Part shown: in pieces, positions 1 to 14,289 of the stretch
Numbering within the stretch: position 1 is the first letter of the stretch
Layout: the number at the start of each line of letters is the position of its first letter
Program-made: the position numbers and the translations under genes
DNA from: Azadirachta indica
Lineage: Eukaryota > Streptophyta > Magnoliopsida > Sapindales > Meliaceae
Assembly: GCA_022749755.1 (NCBI GenBank)
Contig: CM040446.1
Location: 14,842,367 to 14,906,366 of the forward strand
Direction of reading: 5' to 3'
DNA length: 64,000 nt
Notes under the pieces: model-generated
What the model saw: the letters and a program-made list of their open reading frames with translations, nothing else
Told to the model about the DNA's origin: nothing
Database searches by the model: none

Positions 1-1361
1 ATTATTTTTTTTTTAATTTTTTTAAATTTTTATATCATTGATTAGAAATTATTTTTTTTTTAAAAAATATATCAAGCAAATAAATAATATACATACTAAT
101 ATAATTTATTAATTTTTTTATTTATTATTGTACTAATATAATCAAAATTATTTAAATATAAATATATTATTTTAAAAGGGTATATATATCAAAATATTAA
201 TTTTCAGATTTTTTATTTTATCAAAACAAAAAACTTAATACTTATTTTCAAATATTTTAAAATAAAAAATAAATATATCATGCAAATTCAGATTTCACTT
301 ATATTTAAAGTTCAGATTAAAAAAAAAAAGGCTACCTAATGACTTATTAATAGGTATAAAAATTTGTATAAAATTAAGATACTACTGATTAACAGCAATT
401 TTATTACTGTATACACGTATATCATTAAGGAAATAAAAAATTGTTACACAAATAAAAGAATATACTGAAATATAAAAAATATATGATAACAATAGAATAC
501 TATCACATACTATTATATATAGAATTATATATTATCATTTTTTTTTCATATAAGATTTGATAATATTGAAAGAAAGTTAACTAAGTTTTGATTTTGAAAG
601 TGATTATACTTTTTGAAATTTTGAATATTAAGTGAATACGCTTGATTATCGATAAATAATGACCTCAATGCATGGATTACATAACTTTTTGTATACATAA
701 TTGAACAAATTTGTGTGTTTTACAAATTTATATATATATATATATATTACTAATTCGTAAATATTATGATATACGTGTATATTCAAATATTTGATGTGTT
801 ATAAAATTAATGGACAAGTGAAAACACAAAAGTTAATAAAATAAATAAACGTAGTTAGTACAATATATAGTGTCACATTAACTTATTTTTATAAACTAAA
901 AGAAGTGTGTGTGTGTATATTTATGTACATGGAGCACAATTCCCTTGTGGATAAATAAAGAAATTGGTTGGGGGCAAAAATAGTATTTCCAATCAGATCA
1001 GATATGTGGAATTATGGAATAATTGCATAATTGCTCCCATACCAAGCACTCTTAAAATGATTTTTATTAAAAAATTAAATAATAATAATAAATTGACGCA
1101 ATATTTCAAAATGTAATATATATAGTAATTGGAAAGTCAACTATGAAATCGATTAGGTATTTACATAATTAGCTGGCTCGATTATATTGAGAATCATCAA
1201 GGAAATTAGCAGGCATATAAGATTTTGGGATCTAATAATTAATATACATGTTAACAAGATTTAATTCATGGTCGGCATCACATTTATTAATTTAAAATCA
1301 ATCTTTAAGTCTTAGTTAGCAAATATATCATTAAACTTTTGCTTGAACTAATTATTAGATA

Positions 1362-2835
1362 GAGGTATTATTGCATTTCTCCCCTGCAGTTTAACATAAT
1401 ATCACATGAAGATTATCTTTACAAAAATGATCACTGACCACCCCTGTTTTATTTTACTGATATAATTATTTAACAGAGTCAAGGGATAAAATTGTAAATT
1501 TAATAGATCATTTTAAATTTATTTTGAAATAATAACATTTTGATCCCTAAACTTTAAATAAACAATAAGTCAGAACATCGTTTGTTAGATTTACTACATT
1601 AGTCCATATTATTATCGCAAAGTTAAATGATATTAAAATTAAGAATAGAAATAAAAATTGACCATTAAAATTTTATCTTTAACAAATTAATATACCGTAT
1701 TAATAAATTAAATTAAAAAATTAATATCATATTAAAATTTTAGAAAACACGAATAATTCTAACAATAAAAAATTAATATTATATTAAAATTTTAGAAAAT
1801 ATGAATAATTCGAACAATATATAATTTTAATTTAATAATTATAATAATTCATAAAATTATAAAAACTTAATAAAAATTTATTAAAACGTCCTCCAATCAA
1901 AATAAAATACTAAAAAATAAAGTCCAAAAAATTTATAAATTTTAGCAAGATTTCAAAAGTAAAGAACTAATTAATAATAATAAATTATAACGTATGAATA
2001 ACAATAATATGCACATAAGTATGTACAATATTCTCAAAAATTTATTGATCTAATTAATTATTCTTAAAATTAAAGATAAAATTTAATATATGCCATGTAA
2101 TAATTGAAACATACCATTGCAAATTTAAAATTAATTAAGCAAAACTTTTCACTATTTGAAAGTATTTTTAGTAGTATTAAAAGTTTAAAATTTATGATTT
2201 AAGTTTAAGGATAGAAATATAAATTAAAAATAAGGTTAAGAGTCCATTGTATTTTATTTTTTTTAAGCATAAAATGATGTTATTTTGGTAACAAAATTTG
2301 CAAAAAATGATAAAACAGATATTTTATATAAACATCTATAGATATTTTAGAATATACGTATCCGTACTATATCCTAAATATATATTGTACATTCTTACTA
2401 TATTTGTATTATATATAATTTTACATTTATTATATACTTACTATTAAGATAAAATACAAATAGATATACTAATAGATTTTATAGTTTATATGAGTTTAAA
2501 TAATTTTATATTTTTTTTTTTATGCTTATTCAATCTAATGTAAGGAGATTTTTTGAATTCTTATTTATTTAATTAGCATAAATAGATAATTATATAAAAT
2601 TTTATTACCAATTTAGATGACAGGGATTAATTTGTTAATATCTATAAATCAGTCTTAATTTTCTGTTTCACTAAAGTTTAGGGATTATAATATTATTATC
2701 TTATTTGAGTTATTAAGAATAAATTTGTAATTGTGACCAATTCTATTAAAGTAGGGTAGTACGTGATCATTTTTATAAAGATGTTTTCTCATTAATATTA
2801 TGTCAAACCTTAGAGGGGAAATGTGATAATATCTC
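1362..2835. mobile_element. Non-autonomous Mutator-like (MULE-type) element with long terminal inverted repeats
   Basis: Both ends carry imperfect inverted repeats of at least 80 bp. The left end begins GAGGTATTATTGCATTTC; the reverse complement of the right end begins GAGATATTATCACATTTC. Both then share a CATAATAT block and a TAAAAATGATCAC block at matching distances. The element is flanked by a perfect 9-bp direct repeat, tattagata, at 1353-1361 and 2836-2844, which is the target duplication size of Mutator-like elements. The 1.47-kb interior is very AT-rich and has no transposase reading frame, so it would depend on a transposase encoded elsewhere. A 52-bp tandem duplication lies inside it. 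The superfamily call rests on the 9-bp duplication and long inverted repeats, not on a database match. Confidence 0.75.
1715..1818. repeat. 52-bp tandem duplication inside the MULE-type element
   Basis: Two adjacent copies start at 1715 and 1767. Both read aaaaaattaatat followed by a shared attaaaattttagaaaa block and end in aacaat, with a few substitutions between them. It looks like a local duplication after or during the life of the element. No function is visible. Confidence 0.6.
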
Positions 2836-3170
2836 TATTAGATATATAAATAGCTAGCCCCCAAGAATTAAAAAAAAAAAAAGTTGTTCTTGTAAATTCT
2901 TCTTACCCCATATTATATTTTTTTTTAATAAATTATAAATGTATGTATATATCAACCGAAAAATATATAATGACAAAGCATGATTCTTCATCAATTTCCC
3001 CCAACAAAATTGTTAATATAATACTCAAACTTCATCTAGAATTCAAGTACTCATTAATTTTCTTCGAAGGATTGCCTTGGCATTCCGCACATTTCCATAA
3101 AGCAAAGCTAAATCCTTAAATCAATTTACTTTTGTACAGAAATTTAAAAAAGCTATAGCAAGGCCTAGAT

Positions 3171-5605
3171 ATGTATCATTTTTGGTGGTTTTCTGGCTTT
3201 CTACACCTAATGATCGTCGTATGGGGTTCAATCCTTCATCAAACCGTTGCCATACCGCCGCAGCCGCCGGTTCAATGCAATTCAACCGGCTCCGGCTGCA
3301 TCCTCAACAACTCGTACGGTGCATGGGGAGACAGAAAGGATTGCCGTGTTCGAAATGTTACGTATCCGACGACTGAAGAAGAGCTGCGTTCAGCAGTGGC
3401 GTATGCTAATAGAAACAAGCTCAAGGTGAAAGTTGTAAGCAAATTTTCACACACCATACCCAAACTGGCCTGCCCTTCTGCGCAATCGGGAAATGCATTC
3501 CTTATAAGCACGGCTAAATATGACTCCAATATCGAAATCGATGTGCCTAATCTGGCGGTGACAGCAGATGCTGGTGTGCCGCTACGACAGCTGATTGATA
3601 GAGTCGAAGAGAAAAATTTAAGCTTAGTGGCTGCACCGTATTGGGAAGGTGTGAGTATCGGAGGATTGATAAGCACGGGAGCACACGGAAGCTCGTGGTG
3701 GGGAAAAGGAGGAGCTGTTCACGATCATGTTATTGGGCTGAGCCTTGTAGTGCCGGCGAAACCAACTGAAGGGTATGCAAAAATTATCAAGATTGGAGCG
3801 CAGGATCCACTCCTTGACGCAGCAAAAGTATCACTAGGATTGTTAGGTGTCATCTCCAAGGTCAGCTCAGATCTCACTCTGTTCTTTCTCTTTTTTCAAT
3901 GCTGTTATTATGATGTTGCCGGTTTAATTATAGTAAAATTTTAGTACACAACTATAAGGCGGATGTTTATTAGTCGATATAGTCAATTAAATTACATTAC
4001 ATTACATTAAATTAAATTAAATTTTAGTGAAAATTAATATAAAAGTCACAAAGTATATATTATATGCCTGTCTTATGTAGATGTATGCCAAATTAATTAG
4101 TTGACTTTAAATTAATGGATTTGAAAGTGAAATGTAATCGATGTCTGTAGTTGTGAGTGCTAAGGCTTTATATATATATATATATATATATAATTATGAA
4201 ATAAAGTCGAGAGGCGCCTTTGCGTGTAAGTAACAAAAGCTTGATAATGAACATGCACGAATAATGCCTTTAATTTTGGCTGCATTCCCTTTCGTTTCAT
4301 TTCATTTCATTTCATTTAGGGGAATGGTAATTTCACTGGCTAAAATTTACTGTTTAATTGGCTAGTGGATTTATTAATTAAATATTTGAAACAAATAACA
4401 GGTGAGCTTGTCACTGGAACCAGGATTCAAAAGAAGCATAACATTTAATTTCACAGACGATGCCAATGTCGAAGATCTATTCATGGAGCACGGTAAAAAA
4501 AATGAATTTGGTGATATAACGTGGTACCCATCAAGACATACAGCTGTTTACAGATACGACGACAGAGTTCCCTTAACTCAGCCTGGTGATGGAGTAAATG
4601 ACTTCATCGGTTTTCAATCCAACTCCATTTTGATCTCCAAATCAACTAGAGCCGCAGGTCAGCTCCACTACTCATCTTTATGTATAATATTTTAATATAT
4701 GTTCTCCAAATTATGTATATACGAATCCTTCCTTCCTGCAGGTTTGACTTCGATTAATTGTTAAAATTGCAGAGAAAGCATTCGAGAAGGCACGAAACGT
4801 GAATGGAAAATGCACACTGGCCAATACGTTTGTGGGGTTCAAGAAATTGACTGCAAATGGATTAAAGAATGGTCTAATCTTCACTAACTATCCCGTAGTG
4901 GGTCGTCAAGGAAAAATGCAGACATCTGGTTCTTGTTTATATTCGCCTGAATCAAGAATTGACACCAGTTGTGCTTGGGATCCCAGAATCAACGGGCTCT
5001 TTTTCTACGAAACAACAGCAATATTTCCAGCTAAAAAGTTTGGAGACTTCCTTCGCGACGTGAAAAAATTAAGAGACCTAAAACCAGAGAATTTCTGTGG
5101 GGTGGATAACTACAATGGGTTCTTAATACGTTTCATCAAAGCTTCAAAGGCATATCTGGGGCAATCCGAGGATTCTGTGGTAGTTGATTTCAACTATTAT
5201 CGAGCAGACGAAGCTTCAACTCCGAGATTAAACCAAGATGTGTGGGAAGAAGTGGAGCAAATGGCATTCTTCAAGCATGGAGCGAAGCCTCATTGGGCTA
5301 AGAATAGGAACTTAGCATTCATAAATGTGCAGCAAAAGTATGGAAATTACTTGACCAAATTTATGGCTGTAAAGAAACAATTGGACCCTGAAAACATGTT
5401 TTCAAGTGAATGGTCAGACGAGATAGTGCTTGGAAAAGAAGCTGCTAAATTCGATGGATGTGCGTTGGAAGGGCAGTGTATTTGTTCGGAGGACAGGCAT
5501 TGCAGCCCAAGCAAAGGGTATTTTTGCAAACCAGGTCTCGTTTACAATGAAGCTAGAGTCTGCAGATATTCACCATCGCCATCAATATCCTCCATGATCG
5601 ATTAA
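3171..5605 (+). CDS. L-gulonolactone oxidase-like FAD enzyme (GulLO family)
   Basis: Three exons, 3171-3860, 4402-4657 and 4773-5605, give 592 codons, the usual length of plant GulLO proteins. The family oxidises L-gulono-1,4-lactone or related aldonolactones to ascorbate with FAD and oxygen, in the apoplast or secretory pathway. A hydrophobic signal peptide covers about residues 5-27. The FAD-binding region follows, with the conserved HGSSWWGKGG stretch near residue 170, where VGH-type flavinylation motifs lie in related oxidases. The aldonolactone oxidase region ends near HWAKNR, and a Cys-rich tail (GQCICSEDRHC) follows, as in plant members. Both introns have GT-AG ends and the phases agree. 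Plant GulLOs form multigene families, so a number is not assigned. The start is the ATG directly before the signal peptide; I see no clear TATA box. Introns contain (cattt)n and (ta)n runs. Confidence 0.93.
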
Positions 5606-6936
5606 CATATGTATACATAATATAACATCTATATATATAAATATATATGTTTCAGCAACAGAAAAATTTAATTATTTTACATAATAAAATAATATATATT
5701 ATATCATGTTATAGTATAATTGATATGGTGTAACATTTATTTTCATTTTGAATATCTAAGGGTGGGTTGCTTTCAGAAAAACTTGTCTACGTACGTACGT
5801 ACGTACGTACCCCAGAACCCAAAGCCTTTAATTACTAGAAAATCAAAGTTTCATTTTCAGCGCAAACTTCCCTACATTAATTTATTATAAAATTTAAATT
5901 TGATGCTAATTATAAAACATTGTGTCTCTAATAAAATTTAAATTTTACTTATTGCGCTAAATAAATTCTAATATAACATTATTTATAAAACTGACATACA
6001 AATTTATATTATAATTGATATAACATTTATCATTGATTTTTATTATGTCGACATAAATTAATGAGTATATATATACATGCATCTACACGTACATATGATT
6101 ATTTTATAATGTTTATTAATAAAGAACTTGAAAATAATAGACTATATATATATATATATATATTTATCGAGGTACAATCAAACTTTGTAAATATTTATAT
6201 ATGCATATATAGTTAACTTTAAGGACTCAATTGATATTAAAATAAAGATAAATACATACATACATATACAAATTTGAAAACACAGCGTGATTGTAGGAAC
6301 AATAATATGTACACACAGACAAACGTTTACTGGAAGACAATAACGAATAATTAAAGTTTATATAACTTTGCTTTCATCTCATCATTGATCTAACCGACCG
6401 ATCTATATTATCCACATATATATATATATATATGTATACATATATATATATATATATAGCAAACGAATTTTCAAGTCGTTTGGGACATAAATTTAATTAT
6501 ACATATGCAAAATATTTCTAGAAGTCATTCAAAAAATTTGCTCTTTATTGGATAAGTGCTAACTAAATCATTAATTAAAATGCCCTTTTTAAAAATGCAC
6601 CATGGATCCCTAACTTAAAAAAGGTTTTGCTCTTTGTGTAAGTGTGTGTGTTTGATTGATGCAATTAGGCTACGCAGTGACAATTAATTAATTAATCCAT
6701 TCAATCAGAAATTTATTTAATTTATTCCCAATGAAAACCTTGTTATAAATACACACACATATATATATATATATATACACACACGCAACTAAACTAAACC
6801 TAACTAGCTAGCTCATTATTAACAATTTTTTAATTCAATTGAGTCACTTTACAGAATAATTTTGGTTGGCTGATCATGAAACAAGATTAAATCAATGGCT
6901 CGACAGTCGACTCGACAGAAGGGTGAACAAGAACGA

Positions 6937-6968
<32 letters not shown>

Positions 6969-9077
6969 TATTTTGGAGCTCTTCTCTTGTAGTTGTACCC
7001 CTAATTTTATTTGTTACATTCAGCCGGTCCACCTGCTTCTGAAACACCAGACTATATATATATACACCTTTATTTTATCGTATAGATTAATTAAATAGTA
7101 AAACAACAATAAAACAACAATATGTATATATATGTATATATACACACACACATATTTACTCTTTATAAAAAGGAAATCTTTGATAAATAAATAAAAATAT
7201 GAGGGTGATTAGGTGAAGAAGCAGACAATATTCTCTGAGTCTGATCTGGTTAATTAGTAGATAAGCTACACGCATGCAGAGAGTTTCATTTTCGAAGATG
7301 TAATATTTTTTATTTTTTTACATAAATATATATATATATATATATATATCATGCATAAAATAAAATAAAATAAAATATAAAGCAAACCCAGCTGCAAGAC
7401 CAATTTGGATCATAATTAATTACCAATTGTGTTCTTTCTTTTCTTATGACTGAGGCATGCATTTCCAGACCATCCACCAATACCACAACTACGTACCTCC
7501 CATTAATTAATAATACTGCAATACTTATATATAATCTATATTTTCATAGCATTTTATTTTATTTCTTTTCTATGAAAATAGAGAAAAATATTGTAGCTGG
7601 AATTCTGTTCTGGTATTGGACACGTTGCTTCGAATTTTTAAAGGAGCTAGAAGGGGATGGTATAAATCTATATATCTTTAGCTTTCTATTTTTAGGGTTG
7701 TGTTTTTTCCGAAGCCACAGTTTTTTGTATGTAATGGAATTAATTAGCATCCACTCATACCACCCATGCTTCGAGCAAATCAACAGGGAGTACTCTCCCA
7801 TAGGTCCCATGCCCATCTACTCGTTAATTTGTATGCCCATTTAATTAATATATAATCTAAATATTATAATTAACCAAATAAAAAAAGAAAAAGTTAAGTC
7901 TGTATAAATTAATGGACATGCATTATTCATACAATTAAAATGTTAATATTAAAAAATTTTTTTTTATTGTTTTAACAGAATAAATTTCAATTTTAAAATT
8001 AAGTAGTATTTCGAAAATAAATTAAAATCAATCCCATAACCAACGAGTGTAATCTTTACTTTTTTTCCTACGTACGTACCTATTATGTTTTCCCATAGTA
8101 GCTACTCTTGTATCTCCACGGGAATTTTGCATCCTTATATGAAATTGATTATAAAATATGAAATGTTACTGAAAAAATATCGTAATTCACATTAAAATTA
8201 AAATTAGTGTTTCCAAGTTAAAAATGGAAAGAAAAAAATAACAACTAACACTAAATATGCCCTCTCATGGGGAAAAATTCGGAAAGAGGCACCGATGACT
8301 GAACCAGTAATCTCTCGTACATTTTCTTCAACAAATTCAGCAATGAAAATGAAAAATCGCATTAAATTAAAATATAACACATTTTGCTATTTTCATAATT
8401 TGATATCTGAGACTGAGTACTGCCTTGTCTTATTTCAGTTACAGAATGCCACTCTGCACCAAGTCTTGAGGACTATAAGTACTACAAAGTATTATCAACT
8501 ACAAGCTTATTGATTGATGGATATGAAAACACATGCAGCATCTAAATATAATATTAGCTGATGCCCTGTCCCTTCCCCTTTTCCATTCCCCATTTCGACT
8601 CAGGGATGGAGCACAGACGAAACACTGCAGCAGCAAACAAGCCCTTCTAACTTCAGCAGATCACACAGAGGCTTTTACAAAACCTCACACATAAAAATAA
8701 ACATAAACATAAGCATACAACACCAAAATCAAAAGTACAACATCTAAGCCATCTTTCTGGAAGGCCAAGGTATATGTAAATATATACAAGCCTCACACCC
8801 CGCCCCCAGCAGCATCTTCTTCATTCTTCATAGTCTGGCTTTGGTTTTGGACCCATACAATGGAGATGGCTGTATATGGCATAATACAATGATCTATCTG
8901 ATGTTCCATAATGCTTCCAAGTCATGCTCTATTTTGCAGGAGCTAACCAGATGTTTCAGACTTTACCTGCTGAAATAAATAAACAAAAACCCGAGTGACT
9001 TGAATAGAGAACAAAAGACTTTGTAGTGAATCAAAAAACTTGGTAGCAAAATCATCATTGGAGTAAAGAGGTGAATT
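5606..9077. other. Intergenic region, AT-rich with microsatellites
   Basis: This stretch lies between the convergent GulLO and EMF1 genes. It is dominated by (TA)n and (CA)n runs near 6145, 6420-6460, 6750-6785, 6940-6965 and 7325-7350. Reading frames in it, such as 7446-7844, have no recognisable protein character. The right end, about 8500-9077, is richer in GC and probably includes the EMF1 3' UTR. A possible UTR intron acceptor, seen on the minus strand, lies near 8970. No RNA gene was recognised. Confidence 0.5.
5789..5810. repeat. (ACGT)n microsatellite downstream of GulLO
   Basis: Five and a half perfect ACGT units form a 22-bp self-complementary run about 180 bp past the GulLO stop codon. 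Every unit contains an ACGT core, the motif bound by plant bZIP factors, but the position is downstream of the gene. Shorter tacgtacgta runs occur elsewhere, for example near 8070. Confidence 0.9.
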
Positions 9078-12000
9078 TCAACCTTTCATAGAAGTAAGCT
9101 TCTTTTGCCTCTTGCGCCCATCCAATTTGATTGAGCGAGGTCTATTCTCAGACAAAACTGGCTTTCTAAACTTCAGGTCTTCACCTCTAATCATGTAAAC
9201 ATTACCAGCTTCTGGCATGCTAAAATCAGCAGGGTTTCTGTTAACACTGCAGATTTCAGTCTTCGAATTGCTTTTTGAAGGCAAAACAGTGCTAGTAATA
9301 TTGCAGGTGTCTGACTTATGTTTTATTGCATTTTCTGTAACAGGGAATTGAAAGGGGAACCCCATAGAATCTGAAGAGCCATGGAACATTTTCTGCATTT
9401 TATGATCATGAATAGATCCATGATTTGTGCCTGAACCGCCACTTACAAACACTGATTGTTGAGATCTATTGTCTTTAATTTGTGCAGATGAATTAGAAGC
9501 CTTTGTCTTGTCTCTCTCCTGAGGCTTTGGGAATCCATGATTTGTGCCTGAACTACTAGTTACAAACGGCAATTGTTGACATCTAGTGTCTTTATGTTGT
9601 GAAGGTGAACTAGAGGCTTTTGCCTTGGCTCTCTCCTGAGACTTCAGGGATGTTTGACCCGGAAAACCAGCGCTCTTCTTGACAACTTTATCATGCAGAA
9701 ATGAGAACCCAGAAGCACCAACTGTTTGAATAGCAGGGAAACATTCACGAGAATTCTCTGAAAGGTGGTTTTTACCATAATAATCATACGGTGAGGGTTT
9801 CATGGCACTAGTGACCTTATATCCCCCAGATGGCAGGCTAGAAAGGTCCTTGGAATGATTATCATGACGAAAAGGCCTCTTTAGGAACTTGCGGTTCCCA
9901 TCAATATCAATTGGTGCACCTGAAGGCAGTCCTGCATCCATGAGACTAAGTAGATGCATTGCTGAAATGGTTTCATTAGTATACAGATCTATAGACCCCA
10001 TTCCACTATGTTTGCAAGCAAATGGATACTCTGCATGTGGTCTGTTGACAGGTTCAGAGTCCAAGGTCCTATTATGCTTTTCAATATTGGTAAGATCTAC
10101 ATTCAAAAAGTTCAGATTATGATTCCCATTCGCATTCCCCTTGAGCAGATTAGGACAATGTGGAAGCATGTCTGTATTGGTAGATTGGCTTGTATGCTTT
10201 TGAGGGGTATTATAAATTAAGGGCACGTGACTTGGTATCATGGACGGCCAAAGATGAGCTGCTTCTTTACTCTGTTGTGGAACACTCTGGCATGAGTTAC
10301 AAGCTCCAAAAGTCTGCAAATTTGTTTGAGAGGTCCTGTGCCCCAGTATATTCCCAATCCACTGGCAATTTTGAGAACTGTTATGCTTACTGGAACTTGT
10401 ATCAGAAAATTTGACTCCATTTGGCAGTTTTCCTTGACTCTGAGGAAATGACACAAGTCCTGCAGGGCCATAGGGTTGTTCCAATGTGCTAAAGTTGAAA
10501 TGCTTTTTACCAATATGAGAGAAGCAATCAACTGACTTTTGTTTACTTGTTCCCCAATTTTCAGCTCTTGTAAGCTTGCCATTTCTACCACTTTTAGCTC
10601 CAGGTTTTGGTTTGCGAGCAATCCCATCTGATGAAAAGCTCAACTTCCCTTTTGCATGCATCGGAGCGTTACTGGTGTTAACAGTAGTTTCTAGTGGTCT
10701 TTCTTGTTCACCATCAGGAAGACACCTCTCATACTGATTCTTTGCCATGAGCTCAACAATTTCCATGGGAATGTCATCCGGAACTCCCTGTTCAGATACC
10801 TTATCAGCTTGTTGATCATTGGGTTTCAAGGTCAAAGCCGGATGTTCTTGCATTTCTACGGATTTCCCATTGTTGCCTCTATTACAAAAGCCCTGCAAAA
10901 AAGTGGTTATTAGTATCTCAGAACAAAGCGTACTGAAAACACTTGAAACTGTCAATACTCAATTCCAAAGAGATAACAGGAAAATCCAGAAAGGTAAAAG
11001 GCTTATATCTGCAAGTATGCCTACTGCACACAAAATATAGGGAAATTAGCTGATGACTTCATGATTGAGTCACAATCACAACATTCGAAAGTGATGAAAT
11101 ACTAAATTTTGAGGGACTGATGTCTGTTTTTGCTTGTAACTGAGAAAATATAGTTGTTTGAAAAATTGAGTGGGGTTTGCACTCAACTAGTCTTTGTAGA
11201 CATCATTTCCAATAAAAACTTCAATATTCCAACTTAAGACAAAAGTACCCCCGCATTAATCATACATTGAGCATTGACTGATCGCTATATAATAACTAAA
11301 ATAAAAACATTAGCTATAGATTAGAAAAAATGGAACTTAAGAAAAAACAAGCAGCAATTCTCCATCCATAAATGTACTATACGAAAAAATAACAAAAACT
11401 ACAGTATACCAACAGCAAAAAGACATTGAAAGCTCATACCACTGGCTGCATCCGAGAATGGCTCCCAGCTTCCAGCTGAGAAGTGGACTTCTGCTTCTCA
11501 TTTAGTAAAGACATTCCGTAGTTTTCTCTACCAAGATCACAATGAGCTCCTTTCCTAAAAAATGCATCTGCTTCACGTTTAGAAGGATAACCAGAATCCC
11601 CAACATAGTTTCTCTGGATATCTTTCCCCATGACCACATTTTCTTTTGAACTACCCCCTTGCCAAGGCAATTGTCTATGTTCGAGCAGAGAAATATATTT
11701 TCCATCATATCCTTGTACAGGCAAGCAGCTGCTTAGAGAAAGATCCAACCCTTTTCCAGTGGTGGCATCTTGTGATGGTTGAAATGGAGATATTACTGAG
11801 TGCATTTCCTTATTCTCTACATCTTTTCTCGTTATTGGATCTTCTCTGCGCACGCCATTACTCCAAGGAATTAGAGAAGCCTGCCCATCCTCAAATTGGA
11901 GCATCTTGCTTTTGTTCTTACATATACTAGAGTTTCTCTCCATCTTCTGAGGAGGCAAAGGAAAAGGATACATTCCCCTGCTTGTAAATGCAGTTTGTGC

Positions 12001-14289
12001 AGATCTGAACAAAACAGCATCAGCAGCAGTGACCTTGTTGATATCTGCAGTTCTATTTTGAATATCTTCTGGAATATTTTCTCCGGATGGTGCCAAGGAC
12101 AAAAATTCATCAAGAACCAGGCTTTTATTTTTCTTCTTACCAATAGGACTTCCGTTGAACCTAAATTGATTTAATGAGCTCTTCATACCAATTTGTAGGT
12201 CTACTACAGCATCTTCTTCTGTATCCAAATTTGCAAGTGCACCAGGGGTTTCTGCACTTTCATTGCAGGTTCGATTTATTTTATAGAAATTACTAGAGCT
12301 TATTTCTAGAGGACCCTGTTCTTCATCATGAGGGAACTTCCTTTTCTTACTTTGATCCAAAAGACTAGCAATATTTTCTTGGAAAGCCATAGGAACTTGT
12401 AGAGCAGAGAGTCCATCTATCCCTGCAGATGAATTTGGAATAGAATTGGAGGGAGAATCTACAGTCCTTGTGAGATTTGCTTTTGCATCTCCGTTTTCAG
12501 CCAACAACTCAGTCAGCAGGCGCACCTTTCGAGCTTTTCTACGATGTGAACCACTAGAGTTATCATGATGATGATCATGGAGGTCATTTCCAGACAACGT
12601 CTCGTCACTTTCAGATGATGCATTATCACACATATCTAGTTCAGGAGAAGGATGCTCAGTTGTAAGATTTTTGGCAGCATCAAGCACCTCATTAACCATA
12701 TCGACTGCTCTGGAAGTCCCACAGACTATCATTATCTTCGAATGTTGTTCTTCTGCAAAAGGTTGTTTTTCTGTCTGACAAATTTCAGTGGAATTCTTAA
12801 ACATGCATTTATGTTTTTCATTAGTAAGTTCCACCTCGGCAGCATCCTCACTTCCACAGTCAGGGTTGCCGAATTCAACAGATCCATCGCAATTTGTCTT
12901 GAGGGCTGCTGCTTTATAAATCAGAAATATTATTATAGCAACAAATACGCTTTTAGCTTCAGTTTAGAAGCAGGTAATAGTTATTTAGGTAGCTGGTTTG
13001 CTATTGATAATAATTTACCTATGTCAATAGTATGATGTCTTCCTGTTACTAACTCAGAAGTTACTCCTGTTGCAGCACCAGCTGATACAGGAATTTCTGG
13101 ATTCATCTTATCTTCTGGACCAATCTCATGCCCTGGAGAAACACAAGAATTTGAAAATATACTCTTACAATAATGAAGGAGACATTCTAATAAAATGAAA
13201 ATTGGATTGACCTATATCTATGAAGGGAGTTTTTGCGAAAGATTTCTTTCCATTCTTATCATTTTGTGGTGAAGGACAGCAGTCTTTGACATTCAGGTCG
13301 GCAATAATAGTGGCATCAACTTTTCTTCCATCTACAATGTTGCAGTTTGGAACTTGCTCAAGATCTGATTGTTGCATTGCAGCATCACCAAGAGATGATC
13401 CATGGGAACGAGTCCCACTGGATTTATATCTAGTACTGCTACAATAATTAGGGCCATTTCCACAATTATAGGTGTTACCTTCAGCACCCATTTCCTGTAA
13501 GCAGTTTTGGCAACGCCACCATCTACATTTTGAAACATGCAAGGGAGGAAGTGTACATGTTTCCTCCTCAGGTTTATTATAATTCCCATCTAAAGCAAAT
13601 GGCCAGCACAGCTTCCAGTTTTTCTTGCGAACTTCAGACACAAATCCGCTGCACTCACAAGTAGAATATATAAGGAAAACTTGCAATGTGAATGCTGAAG
13701 TTTACATACTATGTCAAGCACAAAACTATATCCCTTTCCTTCAATAAATTGGCAACATACTATCTAAAATTTGAACTATTTTATGACAGTCCTTGCTGCC
13801 ATGAAATTAGTCCATATCTCCCAATGTCGCATTTACATTTGAAATAATAACAAAAATAAACCATATATTAAAAAAATGACTCATATAACATTATGAGATA
13901 GATATCCAAAACAGAAACTCAAACCTGCAGACACACAAACACACAAGCAAGTTACATGTGCTTGCATGCAACACAAATTCAATTCCACTAGCCGACACTA
14001 ATTCACAGCACATGCACATCACATAAGTGCAAACAAACTTTGAAGTCATAATAATTTGAAAAGTTCAAGCAAATCTTACAAGAATATTACATATTTGGAT
14101 CAATGCTTACCGTATAGAAAAGTGCTCACACTTTCCTGCATCAGTTTTGTTGTTACTAACAAGATCTATGGATATTGAGTCAATCTTGATGGATGATCCC
14201 ACAGATTTTGAGACGAGATCAAAGTTGCAAGCCTGATGATTCTCCTCCCCAGGAATACTCCTCTCCAAGTTATCAGCAACTGATGCCAT
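9078..14289 (-). CDS. EMF1: EMBRYONIC FLOWER 1-like protein, Polycomb-associated repressor
   Basis: Five coding exons on the minus strand (14111-14289, 13212-13648, 13019-13132, 11440-12905, 9078-10892) total 1336 codons in phase. EMF1 is a plant-specific, largely disordered nuclear protein. It acts with PRC2/PRC1 to keep H3K27me3-marked flowering genes silent. The diagnostic N-terminal block is clear: GSSIKIDSISIDL, then KCEHFSIRGFVSEVRKKNWK and LCWPF, followed by a Cys-rich patch (CRWWRCQNC). The middle contains a basic stretch (RRKARKVRLLTELL), and the last exon contains KSVDCFSHIGKKHFNF. The Arabidopsis protein is about 1.1 kb of residues, so this one is longer. Part of the excess is a 39-residue tandem duplication in the last exon. 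ATG 14289 is used; a candidate upstream codon is TTG. The family is identified securely from the N-terminal block. Confidence 0.93.

Noticed and set aside
7446..7844. 132-codon plus-strand frame rich in Phe, Ile and Tyr
   Set aside because: Its composition reflects AT-rich DNA, and there are no domain, promoter or splice features.
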